The notes under the pieces: model-generated
What the model was told of the DNA's origin: nothing
The model's input: only the letters and a program-made list of their open reading frames with translations
Databases searched by the model: none
Shown: positions 1-8,489 of the stretch, in pieces
How the letters are laid out: the number at the start of each line of letters is the position of its first letter
Numbering within the stretch: the first letter of the stretch is position 1
Origin: Desulfovibrio sp.
GTDB lineage: Bacteria; Desulfobacterota; Desulfovibrionia; Desulfovibrionales; Desulfovibrionaceae
NCBI GenBank assembly: GCA_016208105.1
Contig: JACQYS010000017.1
Coordinates: 1-64,000, forward strand
Length of the DNA: 64,000 nt
Direction of reading: 5' to 3'
Program-made: the position numbers and the translations under genes

Positions 1-65
1 GCCTTTTCGGTTCCGAACCGGCGCTGGAATGTAATCAGGTCCATATCGTGGTAAGGTTTGGCCAT
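1..65 (-). CDS. IS1595-type transposase, N-terminal fragment (runs off the left edge)
   Basis: Only the first 21 codons lie in the window, reading leftward from an ATG at 63-65. The peptide starts MAKPYHDMDLITFQRRFGTE, which resembles the beginning of IS1595-family transposases, where a phrase of the type F-x-x-R-F-G-T-E precedes a zinc ribbon. The zinc ribbon and the DDE-type catalytic domain would lie outside the window. The call rests on a short resemblance recalled from the family, so it is tentative. The two phage-like genes next to it and the AT-richer DNA fit a mobile region. Confidence 0.45.
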   Translation of the reverse strand, partial: MAKPYHDMDLITFQRRFGTEK

Positions 66-204
66 GGCGAGCCTCCTCAACAGTCTAGATTCTTTCTATA
101 AAGTATGGAAATTGCGGAGCGAAGGCAATAGCCACGTTTTTCCTAGCACAATCCGTATGTTTATTGGTATAGCTATTCCAAAGACTATTTATGCGGAGGG
201 AAGT

Positions 205-693
205 ATGCCCATAGATACCGGCAAACTGTTTTCCGTTGTCAAGGCACTTAATCCTCAAGGATTCTCATTGGGCTTAATGCCCAAGGTAACCCACGGCTCC
301 TTCAATGAGAAGGTGCACCTGCGCTGGCTCGGCCCCAATCGGTTCGAGTTCTTTCAACCAACAGGAGCCCCTCCCTTTTCATTCACCCGGCACACCGGGG
401 AGAACATCATTCCTGGAGACATGCTTACTGACGGAGGGAGCATTCCACAGTTGTTCCAAGGGATTCCCGGTTTCTCTCCCTGGGAGTACGGTCCCGCTTT
501 CATCATTCACGACTGGGAGTTTCAACAGCATGACCAAGGCGCTCCCAAGAGTTTTGAGGAGGCAAACCTCACCCTAGCCGAAGGCATCTGGACCCTTATG
601 ACGCAGGGAATTGCCCGCAAGGACAAAGTGGTACTTACCGCAATTTGGGCTGCCGTATCATCCCCGGTGGGAAGGCATATTTGGGATTCGTAG
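205..693 (+). CDS. DUF1353 family protein (phage-associated)
   Basis: A 162-residue protein. The segment DGGSIPQLFQGIPGFSPW followed by an Ala-Phe-Ile-Ile-His-Asp-Trp stretch is the conserved core of DUF1353, a family of unknown biochemistry seen often in phage and prophage gene sets. I chose the ATG at 205 because GGAGGG lies at 195-200 just ahead of it. The reading frame stays open upstream to a TTG at 58, but that extension overlaps the transposase start and looks unlike the family. There is no signal peptide. The gene is followed after 37 bases by a holin-like gene, so both may be remnants of one phage cassette. Confidence 0.7.
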   Translation: MPIDTGKLFSVVKALNPQGFSLGLMPKVTHGSFNEKVHLRWLGPNRFEFFQPTGAPPFSFTRHTGENIIPGDMLTDGGSIPQLFQGIPGFSPWEYGPAFIIHDWEFQQHDQGAPKSFEEANLTLAEGIWTLMTQGIARKDKVVLTAIWAAVSSPVGRHIWDS

Positions 694-730
694 ACTGAAA
701 AGACACTTTCAATCCACGGAGGTGCTTGTC

Positions 731-1258
731 ATGACGTCACAGTGGGAAAAATTGGGGAAGGTTTTGAAAGACAAGGCCCCGGAACTTGCCTCTGCTTTTT
801 GCAGCCAAGACACCCGTCAAGGAGAAGCGGCCGCAGAGATCCTGAACATGATCCTAGCTGGAAAGGTCTCTTTAGTTGAATTACCGGCCATGATTGAAGA
901 AGGCGAGGTTGTTGCAGCAGTTAAGGCAGCAAACACTATCTTCAAGAAGTACATTCTTGCTCAAGAGAAAAAAAGCGTTATCGACATATACGGTCCAGAG
1001 ATCACAACAAAAACCAACCGGAACTTGGTCATCATCGCCTCAATTATAACAATCTCCTTCGCTATTATTTTTATCCTGATTTTAACAAAAGGTTTTGGAC
1101 AACTCGACAAGGATACCTTCTCTAACAACGGTCCCCTCGGGATGCTCATTGGCGCGTTGATTTCTGCGTTTACTACAGTAGTGCAATATTTCTTTGGCTC
1201 CAGCGCATCGGGAAACCAAAAGGACGCTATGCTCTGGACTTCTTCTCCACCCAAGTAA
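731..1258 (+). CDS. Small membrane protein, holin-like
   Basis: A 175-residue protein whose ATG at 731 follows GGAGGTG at 718-724; the frame is open upstream to 611 without a good start. Residues 1-85 are soluble and helical. Two hydrophobic segments follow (about 96-118 and 134-155), and the end reads FFGSSASGNQKDAM, a Gly-Ser-Ser tail typical of three-helix phage or gene-transfer-agent holins. A holin would form inner-membrane lesions that release a lytic enzyme, but no endolysin gene is next to it. The coding DNA is noticeably AT-richer than the genes to the right, consistent with acquisition by transfer. Function is inferred from the architecture only. Confidence 0.5.
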   Translation: MTSQWEKLGKVLKDKAPELASAFCSQDTRQGEAAAEILNMILAGKVSLVELPAMIEEGEVVAAVKAANTIFKKYILAQEKKSVIDIYGPEITTKTNRNLVIIASIITISFAIIFILILTKGFGQLDKDTFSNNGPLGMLIGALISAFTTVVQYFFGSSASGNQKDAMLWTSSPPK

Positions 1259-1393
1259 GGATTCCATTTCTCTGGGGAGCATAAGGCCGGGGACATCCAT
1301 TTGGAAGCCTCGTCCCGGGAACGCCCAGTCGCGAACATTGCCGAACTGAGAAGTACTGTTTTCTTTCCGCATGTGTAGGTCCATCAGCCAAAC

Positions 1394-2365
1394 CTAAGAA
1401 CACACGTTCAGTCCACGCGCCAGCAGCTTCAAACCGTGGGACGCTGCTCCCCAGAGCGCAACTTGTTGGTCAGTGACCAGGCGAATGGGCACCCTGGCCA
1501 ACAAGTCAGAATGAGTGGCGCTTGAGAGGAATTCCTTCATGAACGCGGGGTGGATGAGCAGCAGATGGTTCCTGGTCACCACCCCTCCTGAGATGAAAAG
1601 CCCCCCCCGGGCCAGGACCTCCAGCACGTAATCCCGGCAGGCCCGGCCAAAGAATCTCGCGAACCATGCGGCTGTTGGCGACTCAGGAGTAAGTTTTGCG
1701 GCCACCTCGGCCGGGGCGAGTTTTTCCCCGGTCAGGAAAAGATGAATCAAGGCCAGCCCTGATCCAGAAACCACGCTCTCCCAGCGAACGTATGGTTCCC
1801 CCAGAACTTCAAGCGCGAATTCCTGAAAGCGGTGTTCCAGGTCACCGGTAACGGGGAGCGCCGCGTGCCCGCCCTCGGAAGCGCACAGTGCGTAGCCCTC
1901 GCTGCCAACCGGCACCAGGGCCGTTTTGCCAAGGCCTGTTCCAGGCCCGATCACCGCCTGGGTCAAGCTGACGTCCATTCGTCCCGGAGTCACTGTCGTG
2001 GAACGCTCTTCCCAAAAAAGGCGGCAGCCGTGCGCTTGGGCCGCGAAATCGTTCATCATGACTGTCCGCTTCGGGAGAAAACCGGACGGAAGATCGTCCA
2101 GATCCATGATATAGCCGATGTTGGGCGGGCGGCAGAAACGATCGCCCTCAACCGGCCCGGCCACGGCCAGCACGGCCGCCTGCAAAGAAGGCTCACCGAG
2201 GCCGGAGAGCGCTTCTCCTATGAGATCACGAAAACTGTCGAATCCCGATGTGACAAGCTTCACCTGCTTCAGGAGCTCAAGGTTATCCCCGGAAGAGAAC
2301 AGGGCGAAACGGCTGTTCGTCCCCCCGATATCGGCCGCCAGTATGTGTGAAGTTTCCTTGCCCAT
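1394..2365 (-). CDS. glk: Glucokinase
   Basis: Cytoplasmic ATP-dependent glucokinase of 323 residues, the usual length of the bacterial Glk family; it phosphorylates glucose to glucose-6-phosphate. Visible motifs: the phosphate-binding loop ADIGGTNSRFALF at about 11-23, NDFAAQAHG with the catalytic Asp, GPGTGLGKTAL in the second ATPase segment, and EGGHAALP, the sugar-binding motif. It starts at ATG 2363-2365. No sugar transporter or regulator is adjacent; the next gene is divergent and about 100 bases away. The domain order and length leave little doubt about the family. Confidence 0.93.
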   Translation of the reverse strand: MGKETSHILAADIGGTNSRFALFSSGDNLELLKQVKLVTSGFDSFRDLIGEALSGLGEPSLQAAVLAVAGPVEGDRFCRPPNIGYIMDLDDLPSGFLPKRTVMMNDFAAQAHGCRLFWEERSTTVTPGRMDVSLTQAVIGPGTGLGKTALVPVGSEGYALCASEGGHAALPVTGDLEHRFQEFALEVLGEPYVRWESVVSGSGLALIHLFLTGEKLAPAEVAAKLTPESPTAAWFARFFGRACRDYVLEVLARGGLFISGGVVTRNHLLLIHPAFMKEFLSSATHSDLLARVPIRLVTDQQVALWGAASHGLKLLARGLNVCS

Positions 2366-2465
2366 CGTTGGTTTCTAGGTGGATTCGCTTTGGGGGGCAA
2401 GGCCGTGGTTGTCAAAACCGTAAGATTCTGGAAAATACGGGTACCGGACAACTTGAGGAGGCATC

Positions 2466-2960
2466 ATGCGCGCACGCGCCCTGTTTACCGCTGTTTTCTT
2501 CGCCCTTGCCCTGGCTGGTAAGGCCCACGCCGAGCCCGTCAACTTCAAGGAACTCATCCCGCTGGTGAGCATCAACATTCCGGGCTGGACCCCTGGCACG
2601 CCCAACGGCACAACCGTGAAAGCCCCGGTTGAGGCCAGCGAGGCGGCCCTGGAATTCACCAAGGGGGACGCCAGCCTTGAAGTGGCCATTTTCGATGGAG
2701 GCCCTGCCCTTGGTTCAGCCACTGCCATGGTCAGCCAAGTGGACATGGAGAGCACCGAGGAAGTCATCAAGTCCCTGACCATCAAGGGATTCAAGGCCAC
2801 CCTCTATCTGAACCTCAAAGAGAAAGAGTCGGATTTGGTGATCATGGTGCCCCCCCGGTTCGCAGTGACCGTGCACCTGTCCGGCGCATCGGATACCGAA
2901 CTCTTGAAAAGCACGGCAGCCCAGATCGACCTGGCCAAGCTGTCCACCCTGGGGAAATAG
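2466..2960 (+). CDS. Secreted protein of unknown function
   Basis: A 164-residue protein with a clear Sec signal peptide (charged MRAR, hydrophobic core, cleavage probably after AHA at residue 22). The strong ribosome site GAGGAGG ends six bases before the ATG. The mature part has alternating strands and no cysteine, with a conserved-looking central phrase KGDASLEVAIFDGGPAL and a C-terminal stretch VMVPPRFAVTVHLSG. I do not recognise a family. It is followed after 53 bases by the phosphatase-like gene on the same strand, so they may be cotranscribed. Confidence 0.7.
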   Translation: MRARALFTAVFFALALAGKAHAEPVNFKELIPLVSINIPGWTPGTPNGTTVKAPVEASEAALEFTKGDASLEVAIFDGGPALGSATAMVSQVDMESTEEVIKSLTIKGFKATLYLNLKEKESDLVIMVPPRFAVTVHLSGASDTELLKSTAAQIDLAKLSTLGK

Positions 2961-3013
2961 CGAGCGTAGGTCCGGCCGAGAAGGCCGAAGATGCAACCTG
3001 AAGTGATCGCTCC

Positions 3014-3490
3014 ATGATGAGTTCACAAGACATTCTGAACTTCACCACAATCGACGAACGGCTGGCCTCTTCAGGCCAGCCCATGCCTGAGCACTTTCCC
3101 ATCCTTGCTGACGAAGGTTTCGAGGCCATCATCAACCTGGCCACCAACGCGTCCACCGGCCACCTGCCCAAGGAGCCCGAGCTGTGCTCCATGGCCGGAC
3201 TTCAATTCACCTGGCTGCCCGTTGCCTGGGACGCACCGACCGTGGAGGACTACCTGGCCTTTCAGGACTGGCTGGACGCCCACCGCCACCGCAAGGTGCT
3301 GGTCCATTGCGCCAAGAACTGGCGCGCGTCCCTGTTCTGCGCTCTGTACCGGGTTATCCGTGAGGGGCTCGATCCGGCCAGCGCATGGGATGAAGTGCTC
3401 GGAGTCTGGGAGCCTGACGAGGTGTGGTCCAAGCTGGCCCGAAAGGTGCTCGCCCAGGCCGCCCCCGGGGTGGCGCCAACCTCTTTCTAG
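3014..3490 (+). CDS. Dual-specificity/tyrosine phosphatase-like protein with a CX4R P-loop
   Basis: A 158-residue protein of the small bacterial protein-tyrosine-phosphatase fold. The N-terminal part (FTTIDERLASSGQP, then GFEAIINL) matches the substrate-recognition start of this family, and VLVHCAKNWRASLFCALYR at about 95-113 is the P-loop. The canonical loop is HCX5R, but here the arginine comes one residue early (C-A-K-N-W-R), so the signature is CX4R. I recall this HCAxNxR form from a subset of proteobacterial homologs, so it may be a real subfamily; activity is uncertain. Its TAG stop shares a CTAG palindrome at 3487-3490 with the convergent mscS gene. Confidence 0.7.
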   Translation: MMSSQDILNFTTIDERLASSGQPMPEHFPILADEGFEAIINLATNASTGHLPKEPELCSMAGLQFTWLPVAWDAPTVEDYLAFQDWLDAHRHRKVLVHCAKNWRASLFCALYRVIREGLDPASAWDEVLGVWEPDEVWSKLARKVLAQAAPGVAPTSF

Positions 3491-4821
3491 CTTTCCCCGT
3501 CCTGCTGTCCGCCTTGCCCGGGAGTCACGTATTCCACCTGAACCTTCAGGGGGTCCTTCACGTGCAGGTCCCTCTGCGGGAAGGGGAACTCGATTCCATT
3601 CTGGGTAAAGAAATCCCACATGGAAGTCTGGATGGCACTGGCAACGTTGGCCACTCCCCGCTCAGGATGCACCATCCAAACCCGAAGCTCCAGCACGATG
3701 CCGTCCTTTCCGAATTCCTTGAGGAGCACGTTGGGCGAGGGGTTGGCGAGCACACGCTCTTTGTCTTCTGTGGACTTGAGCATGAGTTCCATGGCCAGTT
3801 TCAAGTCGGTGGAATAGGCCACTGCCACGGGGATCTTCAACCGCACGCTGGGCCCGGTGAAGGTCCAGTTCACCACCTTCTCCTGAACGAGTTCGTCGTT
3901 GGGGATGAGGTACGACTTGCCGTCGCGGGTGACCATGGAAGCGAAACGCGCGTTCATGGACTCCACCCGGCCGTAGACGCCGCCCACTTCGATCACGTCC
4001 CCGGGCTTTATGGAATTGTCCAGCAAGAGGACCACGCCACTCACCAGGTTCGACACCACCTTCTGAAGGCCGATGCCGATCCCCAAGCCAACGGCGCCGC
4101 TGAACACCGTGAGCATTTGCAGGTTGATGCCCACCAAATCGAGGGCTGTCACAAAGGCCACGATGTAGAACCCGGCCTTGGTGAGTTTGATCATGAGCAC
4201 CCTGACCCTGGGCTTCATCTCGGCCACTCGTTCCAGGCCTGCCTCCATCAGGGCACAGAACTTGTTTATGAGCGGCAGCATCACTGCCAGAAGCAGCACT
4301 GCCTTGACGATCTCCAGCACCGAGACCCTCTCGTTGTCGAAGGTCAGGGCCAACTTGTCCATGTAGGCCAGCATGGGATCGAGAATCCCCAGCACCTCAA
4401 GAAAAAAAGCACCCACAACAGCCGCGGTCACAGCTTTGGTCCATCCGGGAGGCAACAGGATGGACGCGAACAGCTGTATTACCAGCCAAGCCTCGGAAAA
4501 CTTTATGCCGAATTCGGTCACGGCCAAGGGCCAACCCCGTGCCATGGAACTCCAGTAGACCACCTGGATCAACAACAGGCCAAAAAGCGGCGTGAGAAGC
4601 GATGAGAGCCTTGTGTCCACCCAGTCCTTCAGGCCGGGTTTGTCCAAACTTACATTGCCGAGCTTGGCGCACAGCTGCCTTGCCAGCAGGTATCCCAAAG
4701 CGGCCGCGCCCAGGAGGGCCAAGGCCTGCCAGAGTGCGCCCATGTGCCAGAAGTGGGTCTGGAACCACTCCGCCAGGTTGGCCTGCCCGTGAAAAACTTC
4801 CTTGAAGCGTGCACCCTCCAT
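3487..4821 (-). CDS. MscS-family mechanosensitive channel
   Basis: A 444-residue inner-membrane protein. It has several hydrophobic segments in the first 230 residues, then the pore helix region with the Gly/Ala pattern GAVGLGIGIGLQKVVSNLVSG at about 242-262, followed by the MscS beta-domain (SIKPGDVIEVGGVYGRVESM) and cytoplasmic vestibule. It is longer than E. coli MscS (286 residues) because of additional N-terminal membrane helices. It releases solutes under hypo-osmotic stress. The start at 4821 follows AGGAG and lies one base after the stop of the O-methyltransferase gene, so the two are translated from one transcript. The C-terminus overlaps the convergent phosphatase-like gene by four bases. 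Confidence 0.92.
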   Translation of the reverse strand: MEGARFKEVFHGQANLAEWFQTHFWHMGALWQALALLGAAALGYLLARQLCAKLGNVSLDKPGLKDWVDTRLSSLLTPLFGLLLIQVVYWSSMARGWPLAVTEFGIKFSEAWLVIQLFASILLPPGWTKAVTAAVVGAFFLEVLGILDPMLAYMDKLALTFDNERVSVLEIVKAVLLLAVMLPLINKFCALMEAGLERVAEMKPRVRVLMIKLTKAGFYIVAFVTALDLVGINLQMLTVFSGAVGLGIGIGLQKVVSNLVSGVVLLLDNSIKPGDVIEVGGVYGRVESMNARFASMVTRDGKSYLIPNDELVQEKVVNWTFTGPSVRLKIPVAVAYSTDLKLAMELMLKSTEDKERVLANPSPNVLLKEFGKDGIVLELRVWMVHPERGVANVASAIQTSMWDFFTQNGIEFPFPQRDLHVKDPLKVQVEYVTPGQGGQQDGES

Positions 4822-4822
4822 G

Positions 4823-5491
4823 TCAGCTCTCCTTCTTCACGGCCAAGCTCACCCCATCCCCGACCGCAGTCAGACATGCGTCCACCCTGGAATCGCAGCG
4901 TAAAAAATCGTTGAAGGCCCTGACGGCCCGGGTGTCCGGATCATCCACGGCCTGGTCGATCACCCGGCCGTACCACAGAGTGTTGTCCACAACGATCAAC
5001 CCGCCGGGACGCAACAGGGTAAGGCAACGCTCGTAGTAGTTCCGGTAGTTCACCTTGTCCGCGTCGATGAAGGCCATGTCGAAGGTTTCAGCGAAACCCG
5101 ATGCCAGCACAGTGTCCAGGGTGGCCAGTGCCGGAGCCAGGCGCAGCTCGATCTTTCGTTCCACCCCGGCCTCGCTCCAGTAGCGCCTGGCCACGCTTGT
5201 CCAGGATTCGGAGATGTCGCAAGCCAGCAGGTATCCGTCTTCGGGCAGGGCCAGGGCAGTACACAGGGAGCTGTATCCGGTGTAGACTCCTATCTCTATG
5301 GCTCGCCGTGCCTGGATGAGTTTCACCAGGAGCATGAGAAAGCGTCCCTGGTCCCAGCCTATGCGCATATTCGCCTTGGGGTCGGTGTCGGTCTCGGCCC
5401 CCAGGCGCTTCAAAATGTCCGGTTCATCGGGCTGCATGGCCCGCACATAGGCGATAAGGTCCTCGGTGATGCACAGAGGCTTGGTGGTCAT
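4823..5491 (-). CDS. SAM-dependent O-methyltransferase (family 3, catechol-type)
   Basis: A 222-residue cytosolic enzyme of the caffeoyl-CoA/catechol O-methyltransferase family (Methyltransf_3). The SAM-binding motif is IEIGVYTGYSSLCTALALP, and FIDADKVNYRNYYE with VVDNTLWYG carries the metal ligands typical of this cation-dependent group. The ATG at 5489-5491 has GGAG about five bases upstream; the frame continues to 5671 but that part would overlap the divergent lysE-type gene. Its substrate is not deducible. It is followed after one base by mscS in the same orientation. Confidence 0.88.
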   Translation of the reverse strand: MTTKPLCITEDLIAYVRAMQPDEPDILKRLGAETDTDPKANMRIGWDQGRFLMLLVKLIQARRAIEIGVYTGYSSLCTALALPEDGYLLACDISESWTSVARRYWSEAGVERKIELRLAPALATLDTVLASGFAETFDMAFIDADKVNYRNYYERCLTLLRPGGLIVVDNTLWYGRVIDQAVDDPDTRAVRAFNDFLRCDSRVDACLTAVGDGVSLAVKKES

Positions 5492-5563
5492 GGCTGCTCC
5501 GCGTCTTGACAAGGTGCTCTGCCTGGGTTTTCTAGCACCTCCTCCATCCGGAAGAAACCGCCC

Positions 5564-6190
5564 ATGCACGACGTTCTTACTTTTCTGCTCACCGGCACCA
5601 CCCTGGGTCTGGCCGCCAGCCTGACACCCGGCCCTTTGCAGGCGCTCATCTGCGTGCAGACCATCACCCACGGTCCGCGCGAAGGCGCCAGGGTTGGCAT
5701 GGCTCCGCTGTTCACGGACCTACCGGTGATGGCCCTGTGCCTGCTGGTGCTGGAAGCGCTTTCCAGCCAGGCATGGCTCATGGGGGCGATATCACTCATC
5801 GGGGGAGCGGTTGTGATGCGCTTCGGCTGGGGGTCAATGACGGCCAAGCCGGTGGACCTTGCCGGAGTGCCCACCCAGGCCAAGAGCTGGCGCAAAGGCC
5901 TGGCCACCAACATCTTAAACCCCAAGATGATCCTGTTCTGGGGAACGGTGGGTTCGCCCACCCTGCTTGCGGCCTATAAAAGCTCACTCGCAGCCGCCGC
6001 TGCTTTCCTTTTGAGCTTCTACCTTCTGCTTGTCGGCACCAACATCGCCCTGGCTTGGCTCTCCGGAAGGTTCTCGCGTTTTCTGTCCGGCCCTGGCTAC
6101 GTCTGGACCATGCGGGTGCTTGGGGCGCTCCTCATGCTTTTGGCAGCCCACATGGTCTGGGACGGGCTTTCGCGCCTGGGTATCGCTTAA
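5564..6190 (+). CDS. LysE/RhtB-family exporter
   Basis: A 208-residue inner-membrane protein with about six hydrophobic helices. The start DVLTFLLTGTTLGLAASLTPGP matches the N-terminal LysE-family signature (a Thr-Pro-Gly-Pro turn in helix 1), and the loop KGLATNILNPKMILFW in the middle is also characteristic. LysE proteins export amino acids or small amphipathic solutes with proton exchange; the substrate here is unknown. It is transcribed divergently from the O-methyltransferase with 72 bases between the starts. Confidence 0.85.
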   Translation: MHDVLTFLLTGTTLGLAASLTPGPLQALICVQTITHGPREGARVGMAPLFTDLPVMALCLLVLEALSSQAWLMGAISLIGGAVVMRFGWGSMTAKPVDLAGVPTQAKSWRKGLATNILNPKMILFWGTVGSPTLLAAYKSSLAAAAAFLLSFYLLLVGTNIALAWLSGRFSRFLSGPGYVWTMRVLGALLMLLAAHMVWDGLSRLGIA

Positions 6191-6303
6191 ATCATTGCCG
6201 CAATACATCCGGGTTGCCCGGTGATGTATGCGAGGCACTTGTTCCCCGCGCCCCCACAGGTTATCAACTTTTTCTCAGCTCCGAGTATCAGCGAGGTACC
6301 CCC

Positions 6304-7197
6304 ATGCCCCATCACAAGCCCTTCACAGTAGCCCTCATACAGATGGCCCCGGCCGACACCCCGAGCCGTTCCATAGAAAAGGCCGCCGACCTCTGCGCCC
6401 AGGCCGAGAAACAGGGAGCCAAGCTCCTGTGCCTGCCGGAGCTCTTCGCCACCCCCTATTTCTGCCAGACCGAGGACCACGCCCACTTCTCCCTGGCCGA
6501 GCCCATTCCCGGCCCGACCACGGACGCACTGGGCAAGGCCGCCAAGCTCTCCTCGGCCACCATCATCGCCCCCATCTTCGAGCGCCGGGCCGCCGGGCTC
6601 TACCACAACTCCCTGGCCGTCGTCGGTCCAGACGCGGGCATCATCGGTGTGTACCGCAAGATGCACATCCCGGACGACCCGCTCTTCTACGAAAAATTCT
6701 ACTTCGCCCCGGGCGACCTGGGGTTCAAGCGCTTCGACACTCCTGTCGGCCCGGTGGGCACCCTAATCTGCTGGGACCAGTGGTACCCCGAAGCCGCGCG
6801 CCTCACCGCCATGCGCGGCTCCAATATCATCTTCTACCCCACGGCCATCGGTTGGCACCCTTCCGAAAAGGCCCAGTACGGGGTCGAACAGCGAGACGCC
6901 TGGATCACCATCCAGCGCGCCCACGCCATTGCCAACGGCTGCTACGTGGCCGCAGTGAACCGCGTGGGGCACGAAATTCCGGAAACGGGCGGCGACGGCC
7001 TGGAATTCTGGGGATCGAGCTTCATCTGCGGACCAATGGGCACCATTCTCGCCCAGGCCTCCACCGACAAGGAGGAGATCATCCTGGCCGAGGTGAACCC
7101 CAAGCAGGTGGACACCACCCGCACCCACTGGCCCTTCCTGCGAGACCGCAGAATTGATGCGTACGGGCCGCTGGAGAAGAGATTCATCGACGAGTAG
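6304..7197 (+). CDS. aguB: N-carbamoylputrescine amidase
   Basis: A 297-residue nitrilase-superfamily amidase that converts N-carbamoylputrescine to putrescine, CO2 and ammonia. The Glu-Lys-Cys triad is visible: Glu46 in CLPELF, Lys119 in GVYRKMHIP, Cys156 in LICWDQWYPEA. The phrase IGWHPSEKAQYG and the overall length match the AguB group. The start MPHHKPFTVALIQM at 6304 fits the family; the frame is open further upstream (to 6055) but that runs through the lysE-type gene. The next gene on the same strand is agmatine deiminase, which makes its substrate, strongly supporting the call. Confidence 0.92.
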   Translation: MPHHKPFTVALIQMAPADTPSRSIEKAADLCAQAEKQGAKLLCLPELFATPYFCQTEDHAHFSLAEPIPGPTTDALGKAAKLSSATIIAPIFERRAAGLYHNSLAVVGPDAGIIGVYRKMHIPDDPLFYEKFYFAPGDLGFKRFDTPVGPVGTLICWDQWYPEAARLTAMRGSNIIFYPTAIGWHPSEKAQYGVEQRDAWITIQRAHAIANGCYVAAVNRVGHEIPETGGDGLEFWGSSFICGPMGTILAQASTDKEEIILAEVNPKQVDTTRTHWPFLRDRRIDAYGPLEKRFIDE

Positions 7198-7207
7198 GAG
7201 AAGACCG

Positions 7208-7345
7208 GGGGAAACCTAAGTGAACAAAAGGTTTCCCCTGCCCCCTTCCAAAAAACTTTAGCAAGCTTCGCGTCTGTCTCGAAAATACGTCGCGAAGCCG
7301 TATGGGAGTGCAGAGGGCGAAAGCCCTTTGCCCACCGGAGGCTTC
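7208..7345 (+). repeat. Intergenic hairpin repeats between aguB and aguA
   Basis: Three stem-loops occupy the aguB-aguA gap: GGGGAAACCT (7208-7217) with AGGTTTCCCC (7229-7238); GCTTCGCG (7265-7272) with CGCGAAGC (7291-7298); and AGGGC-GAAA-GCCCT near 7314-7327. The end of the block, AGCCCTTTGCCCACCGGAGG, closely resembles the sequence at 8555-8582 after aguA. The first hairpin could weaken transcription between the two genes. The same CCGGAGG supplies the aguA ribosome site. Confidence 0.55.
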
Positions 7346-7349
7346 TTAC

Positions 7350-8420
7350 ATGACCATGTCCGCCGACTACCGCCTTCCCGCAGAATGGGAGCCCCATGCA
7401 GCAACCTGGATTGCCTGGCCCAAGAACTCCAACGACTGGCCCGGCAAGTTCCACCCCATAGGCTGGGTGTTCGGCGAGATAGTGCGCAAGCTCGCCCCCT
7501 ACGAGAAGGTGCGCATCCTGGTGGACGACGCCCTCTGGGAGGCTAAAGCCAGGCGCGTACTTGCCAAGGTGGGAGTGGACGCCTCACGCGTGCATTTCTA
7601 CCATATCCCCACCGACCGTGGCTGGTGCCGGGACATGCTCCCGGCCTTCACCGTGCGCCAGAAGTCGCCCCGCGCCCGGGCCGTGCGCTTCGTCTTCACG
7701 GGCTGGGCCAAGTACTCCGACCATACCCTGGACGCCGCAGCCACCGCCAAGGTTGCCGAGGCTCTCAAAATCCCGGCCGTGGACGCTGTGCTGGGCGAAC
7801 GCACCGTGGTGCTGGAGGGCGGCGGCATCGACTGCAACGGCCAGGGTGTGCTGCTGACCACCGAGGAATGTTTCCTGGACCCCGTCACCCAGGTGCGAAA
7901 TCCGGGCATGGCGGCCAAGGACTACGAGCAGGTGTTCAAGAAGTATCTGGGAATCAAGCAGGTGGTCTGGCTTGGCCAGGGCATCGCTGGCGACGACACC
8001 CACGGTCACGTTGACGACCTATGCCGCTTCGTGGGGCCCCGCACCGTTGTACTGTGCAAGGAAAACGACCCTTCGGACGCCAACTACCGCCCCCTGCAGG
8101 AGAACCGGGAAAGGCTGGAGGGAGTGAGACTCGCGGACGGCGGCACGCTCGAGGTGATCGGCCTGCCCATGCCCGAGCCGCTCTTTTTCGACGGGGTAAG
8201 GGTCCCGGCCAGCTATGCGAATTTCTATATCGCCAACGGCACCGTGCTGGTGCCTACCTTCAACGACATATTCGACCGCAAGGCCCTGGGGATTCTAAGC
8301 GAGTGTTTCCCGGACCGGGATGTGGTGGGCATTCATGCCGTTGATCTTGTCTGGGGCTTCGGCACCCTGCACTGCCTGACCCACGAACAACCGGCCACCG
8401 GTCATTTGGGAGAAGAATAA
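7350..8420 (+). CDS. aguA: Agmatine deiminase
   Basis: A 356-residue enzyme of the guanidino-group-modifying (peptidyl-arginine-deiminase-like) superfamily that hydrolyses agmatine to N-carbamoylputrescine and ammonia. Motifs: PAEWEPHAATWIAWP at the start, RGWCRDMLPAF, LEGGGIDCNGQGVLLTTEEC, GDDTHGHVDDLCRFV with catalytic His/Asp, and the nucleophile Cys342 in TLHCLTHEQP near the C-terminus. GGAGG at 7337-7341 places the start at ATG 7350; a second ATG at 7356 is possible. It works directly before AguB in putrescine synthesis. No arginine decarboxylase gene is in the window. Confidence 0.93.
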   Translation: MTMSADYRLPAEWEPHAATWIAWPKNSNDWPGKFHPIGWVFGEIVRKLAPYEKVRILVDDALWEAKARRVLAKVGVDASRVHFYHIPTDRGWCRDMLPAFTVRQKSPRARAVRFVFTGWAKYSDHTLDAAATAKVAEALKIPAVDAVLGERTVVLEGGGIDCNGQGVLLTTEECFLDPVTQVRNPGMAAKDYEQVFKKYLGIKQVVWLGQGIAGDDTHGHVDDLCRFVGPRTVVLCKENDPSDANYRPLQENRERLEGVRLADGGTLEVIGLPMPEPLFFDGVRVPASYANFYIANGTVLVPTFNDIFDRKALGILSECFPDRDVVGIHAVDLVWGFGTLHCLTHEQPATGHLGEE

Positions 8421-8431
8421 AGAGGTAGAAA

Positions 8432-8483
8432 GCGGGGCTCCGCCCCGCCCCCCGCCAGGGGAAATGATTTCCCCTGGACCCCT
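8432..8483 (+). repeat. GC-rich intergenic repeat with two hairpins
   Basis: Contains GGGGC-TCC-GCCCC (8434-8446) and a perfect dyad CCAGGGGAAAT-G-ATTTCCCCTGG (8455-8477) followed by ACCCC. The reverse complement of 32142-32220 has the same order of elements (GGCTCCGCCC, then a CAGGGG dyad, then GGACCC), so this is one member of a dispersed intergenic family. It lies just after the aguA stop and may act as a weak terminator or RNA-stabilising element. Such boxes are common between desulfovibrio genes; no function is shown. Confidence 0.6.
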
Positions 8484-8489
8484 CAATTC

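Noticed and set aside
58-204. N-terminal extension of the DUF1353 gene to TTG 58
   Set aside because: It would overlap the transposase start, and GGAGGG directly precedes the later ATG at 205.
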